In this document: positions 8,795 to 16,716 of the stretch, one piece after another
Layout: every line of letters starts with the position of its first letter
Position numbering within the stretch: position 1 is the first letter of the stretch
Source of the DNA: JBOFFC01 sp051648405
GTDB lineage: Bacteria > Planctomycetota > Planctomycetia > Pirellulales > Lacipirellulaceae
Reading direction: 5' to 3'
Length of the DNA: 64,000 nucleotides
Assembly: GCA_051648405.1 (NCBI GenBank)
Contig: JBOFFC010000003.1
Span: forward strand, 13,709-77,708
Notes under the pieces: model-generated
Told to the model about the DNA's origin: nothing
Database searches by the model: none
The model's input: the letters and a program-made list of their open reading frames with translations, nothing else
Program-made: the position numbers and the translations under genes

Positions 8795-9871
8795 GTGCCC
8801 ACCTTCGACCTCCCGACGCTGCTACGGCCCGTCTCCGAGGACGACCCTTGCGGGCCGGACCTCGTCTACGACGCCGACTTCGTCGCGCTCGAAACCGCCA
8901 GCCGCGGCAAGGCGGAGCAGCAGTACGGTCAGACCGTCATACCGGCGGAACCGCCGAACTGGCGCGAGGTGCGTCAGTTGGCCGTTTCGTTGTTGAGCCG
9001 TAGCAAGGACCTGCGCGTCGCGAGCCACCTGGCGCGTGCCGTGCTCGAGACGGACGGCCTGACGTCGTTTTGCGAAGCCCTGACGTTGGTGCAGCGTCTC
9101 GCCGAGGACCACTGGGAAGGAGTGCATCCGCGTCTCGACCCCGAGGACGACAACGACCCCGCGGAGCGCGCCAACACGATCGGCTCGCTTGCAGACGCCT
9201 CGACGACGATCGCCCAGCTCGAGCGCGCGTCGCTGATCTTCTCGCAAGAGCTCGGCGTGCCGATCTCGATTCGCGCGGCGCGAGCCGCGCGGGGCGAAAT
9301 GGCGCCGGCGCCAGGCGACCCGGCCCTCGAGCCCGCGCAGGTCGATGGCGCGTTCCTAAACTGCGACCTGGCCGAGCTGAGCGAGCTGAGCGAGGCGCTG
9401 TCGCAGGGGCACGCCTGCTCCAGGGCGATCGAAGCCGCCGTAACCGATCGGGTGGGGGCGGCGCAAGCGATGAGTCTCGAGCGCCTGACCGAGACCCTCG
9501 CGGCGATGCGTTCGTTCGTCTCCGGGCGCGTGTCGGCCCGCGGCGGCGACGCCCCCGCCGCCGAGCTATCGCCCGCTGAAGAGCAGGCGTCCGAGCTCGC
9601 CGCGGACGAGAGCGCCACCCCGACCCGGCCGGCGGCCGCCGCGCGGGCTGTCGTCCTGGGTGAAGTGAACACCCGGGACGACGTCGTCCGCGCTCTCGAT
9701 AAGGTGTGCCAGTACTACGACCGGTACGAGCCCTCAAGCCCGGTTCCGCTGTTGCTAAGGCGGGCGCGTCGGTTGGTGACGATGAACTTCCTGGACATCC
9801 TGAACGACCTCGCCCCCGACGCCGTTTCACAGGCGCGTCAGCTCGGGGGAGTGGATTCGGGAGGGGGCTAA
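8795..9871 (+). CDS. tssA: T6SS protein TssA (ImpA family)
   Basis: A protein of 358 residues from a GTG start. The N-terminal ImpA domain is evident (L-RPVSEDDPCGPDL-YD, then WREVRQLAVSLLSRSKDLRV, then HWEGVHPRLDPEDDNDP, about residues 10-120). The C-terminal segment YYDRYEPSSPVPLLLRRARR, followed by MNFLDILNDLAPD, is the usual short-TssA tail. A low-complexity Ala/Glu region (about 250-285) joins the two. TssA caps and primes sheath/tube assembly. It is the first gene of the plus-strand block. Confidence 0.92.
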   Translation: MPTFDLPTLLRPVSEDDPCGPDLVYDADFVALETASRGKAEQQYGQTVIPAEPPNWREVRQLAVSLLSRSKDLRVASHLARAVLETDGLTSFCEALTLVQRLAEDHWEGVHPRLDPEDDNDPAERANTIGSLADASTTIAQLERASLIFSQELGVPISIRAARAARGEMAPAPGDPALEPAQVDGAFLNCDLAELSELSEALSQGHACSRAIEAAVTDRVGAAQAMSLERLTETLAAMRSFVSGRVSARGGDAPAAELSPAEEQASELAADESATPTRPAAAARAVVLGEVNTRDDVVRALDKVCQYYDRYEPSSPVPLLLRRARRLVTMNFLDILNDLAPDAVSQARQLGGVDSGGG

Positions 9872-10061
9872 CGGCGGCCGTTCGCCGAAGCCGTTATACG
9901 ACTTGAGTTTCCGATGGCGCCGGTCTAGTATCAAACCCTGGACGGCGAAGGCTCGGGCTGACGGCGACCCCTCTCATTTTCGGCGGGGTTGTCGTCACAG
10001 CAGACTACCACGAGCGACCCGCAACGCGGGCCGCCCACTCTAACGCTTGCGGGAGTCCCCG

Positions 10062-10706
10062 ATGGCGAAGTCGAGCGGTCAAAAGTTCATCGGTCGCAAT
10101 CGCGCACCGCGTGTGCAGATCGAGTACGACGTCGAGGTCTACGGCGCCGAAAAGACGGTCCAGTTGCCGTTCGTCGTCGGCGTCTTGTCCGACCTCTCCG
10201 GCAAGCCGGAGGAGCCGCTCCCGGGGGTCGAGAATCGCAAGTTCCTTGAGATCGACGTCGATAACTTCGACGACCGGCTCAAGGCGATGAAGCCGCGGGT
10301 CGCCTTCCCCGTCGCGAACTCGTTGACGGGGGAAGGAAACTTGATGGTCGATCTGACCTTCGAGAACATGGACGACTTCAGCCCGGCGGCGATCGCCCAG
10401 AAGGTGGAGCCGCTGCGCAGACTGCTGGAGACGCGGTCGCAGCTCGCGAACCTGATGACGTGGATGGACGGGAAGTCGGGGGCGGAGGACCTGATCAGCG
10501 ACTTGCTGAAGGACCGCAGCAAGTTGCAGTCATTCGTCGCGGCGCCGGCTCCGCCAAGCCCCGCTCCGGCGGCCCCCGTCTCGCCCCCCCCGGCGCCCGC
10601 CGCCCAAGCTCCTGCGGCCCCGGCCGCGGCTCCTGCTGCGGAGCCGCCGGCGGGCGGCGAAGACCTGGACGACCTACTGAAAAGCATCGGCGGCGACTCG
10701 AACTGA
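10062..10706 (+). CDS. tssB: T6SS contractile sheath small subunit TssB (VipA)
   Basis: A protein of 214 residues from ATG 10062, chosen because MAKSSGQKFIGRNRAPRV matches the family N-terminus. Core motifs include VQIEYDVEVYG, LPFVVGVLSDLSG, FLEIDVDNFDDRL and LTFENMDDFSP. An unusual Ala/Pro-rich stretch of roughly 45 residues (about 157-203) precedes a short acidic tail (EDLDDLLKSIGGD) and makes the protein longer than common TssB (about 160-180). It co-assembles with TssC to form the sheath. Confidence 0.95.
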   Translation: MAKSSGQKFIGRNRAPRVQIEYDVEVYGAEKTVQLPFVVGVLSDLSGKPEEPLPGVENRKFLEIDVDNFDDRLKAMKPRVAFPVANSLTGEGNLMVDLTFENMDDFSPAAIAQKVEPLRRLLETRSQLANLMTWMDGKSGAEDLISDLLKDRSKLQSFVAAPAPPSPAPAAPVSPPPAPAAQAPAAPAAAPAAEPPAGGEDLDDLLKSIGGDSN

Positions 10707-10801
10707 GTCGACGCCGCGCCGGGCCGCCGCCGGATCCCCGGGCGACCGATCCCGTACCCGCCCAGACGCGTCGAACGCGAAGGGCATCCAAGGGCTAAGC
10801 G

Positions 10802-12295
10802 ATGGCAGAGCTACAACGGCAACCGGGCGCCAGCCAGGGCGCGCAGACTCACGTCGATTCGGAGTTCGCTGCGCTCCTCCGGAAGGAGTTCAAGCCGAAG
10901 ACCGACCGCGCGAGCGAGGCCATCGAGGCCGCGGTCAAGACGCTTGCCGAGCAGGCGCTCGAGCAAGTCGAGCTGATCTCCGACGACAGCCTCAACACGA
11001 TCACGGCGATGATCGCCGCGATCGACCGCAAGCTGAGCGAGCAAGTCAACCTCGTCCTGCACCACCCCGACTTCCAGCAATTGGAGAGCGCGTGGCGCGG
11101 GCTGCACTACATGGTGAACAACACCGAAACCGACGAGATGCTCAAGATCCGCGTCTTGAACATCTCGAAGAAGGACCTCGGCAAGACGCTCAAGAAATAC
11201 AAGGGGACGGCCTGGGACCAGAGCCCGGTCTTCAAGCAGATCTACGAGCAGGAGTACGGCCAGTTCGGCGGCGAGCCCTACGGCGTCCTTGTCGGCGACT
11301 ACTATTTCGACCACACCCCGCCGAACGTCGAGATCCTGCAAGAGATGATGCAGATCGCCGCGGCTGCGCACGCCCCGTTCCTCGCCGGGGCCGCGCCCGA
11401 CGTCATGCAGATGGAGTCGTGGCAAGAGCTGAGCAACCCGCGCGACCTGACCAAGATCTTCCAGACCCCCGAGTACGCGGCGTGGCGTTCGCTTCGCGAG
11501 GCGGACGACTCGCGGTACGTCGGCCTGGCGATGCCGCGGTTCTTGGCCCGTCGGCCCTACGGGGCGAAGACCGACCCCGTGGAGGAGTTTGACTTCGAGG
11601 AAGACGTCGAAGGCCCCGACCACAGCAGCTACGGCTGGGCCAACGCGGCCTACGCCATGGCCACGAACATCACCCGCGCCTTCAAGCTTTACGGCTGGTG
11701 CACGGCGATCCGGGGGATCGAGTCGGGGGGAGCGGTCGAGAACCTCCCGACGCACACCTTCCCGACCGACGACGGCGGCGTGGACATGAAGTGCCCGACC
11801 GAGATTGCGATCAGCGACCGGCGCGAGGCGGAGCTGGCGAAGAACGGGTTCATGCCGCTCATCCACAAGAAGAACAGCGACTTCGCCGCGTTCATCGGAG
11901 CGCAGTCGCTGCAAAAGCCCGCCGAGTACGAAGACCCCGACGCGACGGCGAACGCGAACCTCTCGGCCCGCTTGCCGTACATGTTCGCCACCTGCCGCTT
12001 CGCGCACTACCTGAAGTGCATGGTCCGCGACAAGATCGGCAGCTACAAGGAGCGCGAGGACGTGCAGATCTGGTTGCAGAACTGGATCAACCGCTACGTG
12101 GTCGCGAGCCCCAAGAACGCGAGCTTCGCCGACAAGGCGATGCGGCCGCTCTCCGCTGCTCAAGTCGTGGTGGACGAGGACCCGAGCAACCCGGGCTACT
12201 ACGCCGCCAAGTTCTTCCTGCGTCCGCATTACCAGTTGGAAGGGCTCACGGTCTCGCTGCGACTGACGTCGAAGCTCCCGTCGCAGAAGAAGTAA
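10802..12295 (+). CDS. tssC: T6SS contractile sheath large subunit TssC (VipB)
   Basis: A protein of 497 residues of typical family length. Signature segments include ESAWRGLHYMVNNTETDEML, GEPYGVLVGDYYFDH and RPYGAKTDPVEEFDFEE. The C-terminal part carries AHYLKCMVRDKIGSY and a PGYYAAKFFLRPHYQLEG ending. It follows tssB by 95 bp. TssB/TssC heterodimers polymerise into the sheath whose contraction drives the spike. Confidence 0.96.
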   Translation: MAELQRQPGASQGAQTHVDSEFAALLRKEFKPKTDRASEAIEAAVKTLAEQALEQVELISDDSLNTITAMIAAIDRKLSEQVNLVLHHPDFQQLESAWRGLHYMVNNTETDEMLKIRVLNISKKDLGKTLKKYKGTAWDQSPVFKQIYEQEYGQFGGEPYGVLVGDYYFDHTPPNVEILQEMMQIAAAAHAPFLAGAAPDVMQMESWQELSNPRDLTKIFQTPEYAAWRSLREADDSRYVGLAMPRFLARRPYGAKTDPVEEFDFEEDVEGPDHSSYGWANAAYAMATNITRAFKLYGWCTAIRGIESGGAVENLPTHTFPTDDGGVDMKCPTEIAISDRREAELAKNGFMPLIHKKNSDFAAFIGAQSLQKPAEYEDPDATANANLSARLPYMFATCRFAHYLKCMVRDKIGSYKEREDVQIWLQNWINRYVVASPKNASFADKAMRPLSAAQVVVDEDPSNPGYYAAKFFLRPHYQLEGLTVSLRLTSKLPSQKK

Positions 12296-12347
12296 CCCCC
12301 CGGGCCGTGGCGCCGACCGCCGCGGTGAGCCGACACGAGGCGACCCG

Positions 12348-13172
12348 ATGGCGGCAGTCGATGCACTACGCAGCGGCGACCTCACCCAAGCGCTCGCGCA
12401 ACTGCGCGACGACGTGCGGGCTCGCCCCGAGGACTCGCGGCTGCGGGTGTTCCTGTTCCAGTTACTCGCCGTCACGGGGGACTGGGAGCGGGCGCTCGCG
12501 CAGCTCGGCGTCGCCGCGGAGCTCGACCCGGCCGCGACAATGATGGCGAAAGCCTACCGCGAGATCGTCCGCTGCGAGGCGCTGCGACAAGAGGTGTTCC
12601 AAGGGAAGCGGTCCCCGGTGGTGTTCGGCGAGCCCGAGCCGTGGGTCGCCCAGCTCGTCGAGGCGCTGCGGCTCGAAGCGAGCGGCGAGACGTCCGCGGC
12701 GTCGGACCTGCGAAGCCAGGCGTTCGAGGCGGCACCCACGACGGCCGGGACCATCCTCAACGCATCGGTCGCCGTCGCCGACCCCGACGCCCCCGGCGAC
12801 GCGTTCGAGTGGATCGCCGACGGCGACGGCCGGCTGGGGCCGATCCTCGAGGTCGTCGTCAACGGTCGGTACTGCTGGGCGCCGATGCACCGCATTGCCG
12901 AAGTGTCGTTCGACCCGCCGACCGACCTGCGGGACCTCGTGTGGGCGCCGGCCCATTTCCGTTGGTCGAACGAAGGGGAAACGGTCGGCGTGGTCCCGAC
13001 GCGGTACCCCGGTTCGGAGTCGTCGCCCGACGACGCCATCCGCCTCGGCCGCCGTACGGATTGGACGGAGCTCGCCGACGGCGGCTATCGCGGGCTCGGT
13101 CAGCGTTCGTTTGTCACCGACAAGGGGGAGTTCGCCCTGCTCGAGACGCGTCGCCTTCGGCTACGCGGCTAG
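12348..13172 (+). CDS. tagJ: T6SS accessory protein TagJ (ImpE family)
   Basis: A protein of 274 residues. The N-terminus is a short TPR-like helical part (DALRSGDLTQALAQLRDDV, then RVFLFQLLAVTGDWERALAQL), and the C-terminal ImpE domain has the FEWIADGDGRLGPILE and GRYCWAPMHRI segments. In Pseudomonas, TagJ binds sheath and ClpV and is an accessory part of the recycling step (established for that family). Position between tssC and tssE is common for ImpE-containing loci. Confidence 0.85.
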   Translation: MAAVDALRSGDLTQALAQLRDDVRARPEDSRLRVFLFQLLAVTGDWERALAQLGVAAELDPAATMMAKAYREIVRCEALRQEVFQGKRSPVVFGEPEPWVAQLVEALRLEASGETSAASDLRSQAFEAAPTTAGTILNASVAVADPDAPGDAFEWIADGDGRLGPILEVVVNGRYCWAPMHRIAEVSFDPPTDLRDLVWAPAHFRWSNEGETVGVVPTRYPGSESSPDDAIRLGRRTDWTELADGGYRGLGQRSFVTDKGEFALLETRRLRLRG

Positions 13173-13195
13173 CGAGCGCGAGGCGGCGCGCCACC

Positions 13196-13699
13196 ATGGC
13201 CGAGCTCACCCCCCAAGAACGCTTGCAGCCTTCGCTGCTCGACCGGCTCACGGACGACGACCCGACCAAGGGGGTCGAGTCAATCGAGCACCGCGTGCTC
13301 TCGATCGCGCGACTGCACGACTGCGTGCTGCGCGACCTTTCGTGGCTGCTCAACACCGAAGACCTTTCGGCGGCCCACGACCTGTCCGACTTCCCCGACG
13401 CGGCCTCCTCGACGATCAACTACGGGGTCCCCTCGTTGTCGGGGAAGGTCATCGGCGGCATCGACGTGCGCGAGTTGGAGGACAGCATCCGGGCGTGCAT
13501 CGAGCGTTTCGAACCGCGGTTGCTGCCGGGAACGGTGCGGGTCCGGTCGGTCAACGACGACACGGGCCTGCGTCCCCAGGCGATGGCCTTCGAGATCGAG
13601 GCCTCGGTCTGGGCGCAACCGCTGCCGCTGCGTCTGCTCGTCAACGCCGAGGTCGACCTCGAGACGGGCGGCATCGCCGTCGCCCGGAAGACCTCGTGA
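13196..13699 (+). CDS. tssE: T6SS baseplate protein TssE (gp25-like)
   Basis: A protein of 167 residues from ATG 13196, 21 bp after the tagJ stop. It has the gp25-like fold signature: LQPSLLDRL near the start, RDLSWLLNTED in the middle, then a YGVPSLSG segment, an IRACIERFEPRL segment and a final beta-rich part. TssE joins TssF/TssG to form the baseplate wedge and starts sheath polymerisation. Confidence 0.9.
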   Translation: MAELTPQERLQPSLLDRLTDDDPTKGVESIEHRVLSIARLHDCVLRDLSWLLNTEDLSAAHDLSDFPDAASSTINYGVPSLSGKVIGGIDVRELEDSIRACIERFEPRLLPGTVRVRSVNDDTGLRPQAMAFEIEASVWAQPLPLRLLVNAEVDLETGGIAVARKTS

Positions 13700-13756
13700 C
13701 CCCGCCGCGGGTCGAGGACCAAGGGCCGAGGCCCGAGTAAAGAAAGCCCCGCGCCA

Positions 13757-15634
13757 ATGGACCCCCGACTCTTACGGATGTACGACGCCGAGCTGCGGCA
13801 CGTCCGCGAGATGAGCGCCGAGTTCGCGCGCGACTTCCCGAAGATCGCCGGCCGCCTGGGCCTCGAAGGCTTCGCCTGCGCCGACCCTTACGTCGAGCGA
13901 TTGCTCGAGGGCTTCGCGTTCTTAGCGGCCCGGGTCCAGTTGAAGATGGACTCTGAGTTCCCGCAGCTCGTGCAGAACCTGCTGGAGATTGTCTACCCGC
14001 ACCTCATGACCCCGACGCCGTCGGCGGCCATCGTCCGTTTCGATCCCGACCTGGCGGAGGGGGCCCTGGGGGACGGCTACGTCGTTCCGCGCGGCTCGGC
14101 GCTGCGGGGCAAGCTGGTGAAGGGGCTCGCAACGCAGTGCGAGTACCGCACAGCCCACGACGTTGTCTTGTGGCCGCTGGAGCTCGTCGGCGCCGAGTAC
14201 TTCGGCCGCGACGCGGTTTCCATGACCCTCCCCCGCAGCGTGAGGAGCGCCGAAGCGGGCCTCCGGTTGCGCCTGCGGGTGTCGTCTGCCCACGCGTTCT
14301 CCGAGTTGAAGCTCGACGACGTCGTGTTCTACCTGCAGGGGAGCGAGGAGCTTCCCGTCGCGCTCTACGAGCGGCTGGTCGCGCACGCGGCAGGGGTGCT
14401 GGTGTCGGCCGCGGGCCAGCGACCGACCGACGGGGACGTCCTCGCCGCGGCGACGGTCGAGCCCGTGGGGTTTGGGTCGGAAGAAGCGCTGCTCCCCTAC
14501 GAGCAGCGTTCGTTCGACGGCTACCGCCTCCTCAACGAGTACTTCACCTTCCGCGAACGGTTTCAGTTCGTCCGGTTGCGCGGGATCGGCGACGCGCTGC
14601 GGCGCGTCGCGGGGCGCGAAGCCGACGTGACGATCTTGTTCGACCAGTCGCAACAAGGGCTCGTGGGGTCGGTCGATGCGTCGAACCTTTTGTTGCACTG
14701 CACGCCGGCCGTGAACCTGTTCCCGCGCCGCCTCGACCCCGTTTCGATCGACAGCCGGCGCTCCGAGCACCACGTCGTCCCGGACCGCACGAGGCCGCTC
14801 GACCTCGAGGTGTACCAGGTCAAACGCGTGGTGGGGGTCGGCGCGAGCGCCGAGGAGTCGCAGGAGTTCTACCCGTTCTACTCGCTCACCGACCGCCCCG
14901 GCTCCGAGCACCGCGCCTACTACGCCGTGCGCCGCACGCCGCGGGTGATCTCGTCTTACCAGCAGAAGTACGGCACGCGGACCACCTACCTGGGGAGCGA
15001 GATGTACCTCTCGCTCGTCGATCGCGGGCAGGCGCCGTACAGGACCGACATGCAGGTGGTGGCGGTCGAGGCGTACTGCACAAACCGCGACCTGCCGCTG
15101 CGGATGCCGGTGGGAGTCGGCGCCAGCGACTTCACGATGGAGATCGGCGCGCCGGTCGTGTCGGTCCGCTGCGTGGCGGGCCCGACGGCGCCGCGGCCGT
15201 CGCTGGCCCACTCGCCGGGCGACATGGTCTGGAAGCTGCTGAGTCACCTGGGGCTGAACTACCTTTCGATCACGGATGCCGAGGGAGACCGCAGCGCGGC
15301 GACCCTCCGCGAGATGCTGCGGCTTTACTCGGACGTCCAGGACACGGCGACCCAAAAGCAGATCGACGGTGTCGTCGAGGTCGCGTCGCGGCCGATCGTC
15401 CGCCGCGTGCCGACGCCGGGCCCGATCACCTTTGGGCGCGGGCTGCAGATCACGCTGACGTTCGACGAAGAGCGCTTCGAGGGGGTCGGGACGTTCCTCC
15501 TGGGCGCCGTGCTGGAGCGGTTCTTCGCGAAATACGTCTCGATCAACTCGTTCACCGAAACCACCCTCCGCACGCGACAACGCCAAGAGGTCATGCGATG
15601 GCCGATCCGGATCGGACGCCGCCACATCTTGTGA
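13757..15634 (+). CDS. tssF: T6SS baseplate protein TssF
   Basis: A protein of 625 residues, typical for TssF. The N-terminus (YDAELRHVREMSAEFARDFP, then PKIAGRLGL, then DPYVERLLEGFAFLAARVQ, then LDxE-like MDSEFPQLVQNLLEIVYPH) is the conserved opening of this family. It overlaps the start of tssG by 37 bp, so the two are probably translated together. TssF with two TssG copies and TssE makes the wedge around the VgrG spike. Confidence 0.95.
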   Translation: MDPRLLRMYDAELRHVREMSAEFARDFPKIAGRLGLEGFACADPYVERLLEGFAFLAARVQLKMDSEFPQLVQNLLEIVYPHLMTPTPSAAIVRFDPDLAEGALGDGYVVPRGSALRGKLVKGLATQCEYRTAHDVVLWPLELVGAEYFGRDAVSMTLPRSVRSAEAGLRLRLRVSSAHAFSELKLDDVVFYLQGSEELPVALYERLVAHAAGVLVSAAGQRPTDGDVLAAATVEPVGFGSEEALLPYEQRSFDGYRLLNEYFTFRERFQFVRLRGIGDALRRVAGREADVTILFDQSQQGLVGSVDASNLLLHCTPAVNLFPRRLDPVSIDSRRSEHHVVPDRTRPLDLEVYQVKRVVGVGASAEESQEFYPFYSLTDRPGSEHRAYYAVRRTPRVISSYQQKYGTRTTYLGSEMYLSLVDRGQAPYRTDMQVVAVEAYCTNRDLPLRMPVGVGASDFTMEIGAPVVSVRCVAGPTAPRPSLAHSPGDMVWKLLSHLGLNYLSITDAEGDRSAATLREMLRLYSDVQDTATQKQIDGVVEVASRPIVRRVPTPGPITFGRGLQITLTFDEERFEGVGTFLLGAVLERFFAKYVSINSFTETTLRTRQRQEVMRWPIRIGRRHIL

Positions 15635-16653
15635 AGCTGCTCGAAGAGCTGCGGCGAAACCCGCACGGCTTCGACTTCTTTCAAGCGGTCCGGCTGCTCG
15701 ACTGCGCGCACCCCGACAAACCCCAGACGGGGCGGGGCCAACGCTGCGACGACGACGCCGTGCGGATCGAGCAGGAGGCGTCGATGGCGTTCGCCCCCTC
15801 GACGCTCTCGAAGGCCGACGCGCCGAGCGCCGGCCGACCGTGGCGCCTCGTCCAGTCGTTCTTCGGCTTGCTCGGCCCCAACGGGCCCCTGCCGATGCAC
15901 CTGACCGAGTACACGCGCGACCGACGGCGCGACCGCGGCGACGAGACGTTTCTGCACTTCCTAAACGTCTTCCACCACCGAATGGCGGGCTTTTTCTACC
16001 GGGCGTGGGCCCGTGTACGCCCGACGGTAAGCCACGACCAACCCTCCGCCGACCGGTTCAGCGAGTACGTCGGGTCGCTGTTCGGGCTGGGGATGCCGTC
16101 GCTCCGCGGTCGCGACGCGTTCCCCGACCTCCCCAAACGCCACTTCGCCGGGCTGCTCAGTTGCCAGGCGCGGCACGCCGAGGGGCTCGAAGCGATCCTC
16201 AGCGGCTACTTTTGCTTCCCGGTGCGCGTCGAGGAATTCGTCGGCCAGTGGGTCGAGGTGCCGGGCAACAGCCGGTGTTTTACTGGACAGGCGTCGGCAG
16301 TCCTGGGAGTCGAGACGATCGTCGGCTCACACTTCTGGGACTGTCAGCAGAAGTTCCGCGTGGTCATCGGGCCGCTGACGCTGGAGGACTACAAGCGGAT
16401 GCTCCCCGGGGGCGCCGCGGACGGGGCCGACCGCCGCGAGAGCCTCGCGACGCTCGTCGCGGCGGTGCGGACCTACGTCGGCGACGAGCTCGACTGGGAC
16501 CTGCAACTGGTCCTACGCAAGGAGGAGGTCCCCCCCTCAGAGCTGGGGTCCGGCGCTTGCTTGGGGTGGACAAGCTGGATGCCGTCGCCGACAACGCTGC
16601 GAGACGCCGACGACCTAGTCCTCCACCCGTTGGAGATGGCCTACACGGGGTGA
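15598..16653 (+). CDS. tssG: T6SS baseplate protein TssG
   Basis: A protein of 351 residues from ATG 15598, inside the 3' end of tssF. Family features include NPHGFDFFQAVRLLDCAHPD near the start, SFFGLLGPNGPLPMHLTEY, FLNVFHHRMAGFFYRAW, and a late WDLQLVLRKEEVPPSELG segment before LGWTSWM. Length is normal (about 330-360). It acts as the wedge scaffold that binds TssK trimers. Confidence 0.93.
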   Translation: MADPDRTPPHLVKLLEELRRNPHGFDFFQAVRLLDCAHPDKPQTGRGQRCDDDAVRIEQEASMAFAPSTLSKADAPSAGRPWRLVQSFFGLLGPNGPLPMHLTEYTRDRRRDRGDETFLHFLNVFHHRMAGFFYRAWARVRPTVSHDQPSADRFSEYVGSLFGLGMPSLRGRDAFPDLPKRHFAGLLSCQARHAEGLEAILSGYFCFPVRVEEFVGQWVEVPGNSRCFTGQASAVLGVETIVGSHFWDCQQKFRVVIGPLTLEDYKRMLPGGAADGADRRESLATLVAAVRTYVGDELDWDLQLVLRKEEVPPSELGSGACLGWTSWMPSPTTLRDADDLVLHPLEMAYTG

Positions 16654-16716
16654 CGCCTCCCCCGCGCGGCCGGTCGATCTCCGCGCACCACGAGTTCCTC
16701 AACACAGGGGCTTTCC

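Noticed and set aside
10811..12475. 554-codon minus-strand frame across tssC
   Set aside because: Antisense shadow of the TssC gene; Arg/Leu/Val-rich with no recognisable fold.
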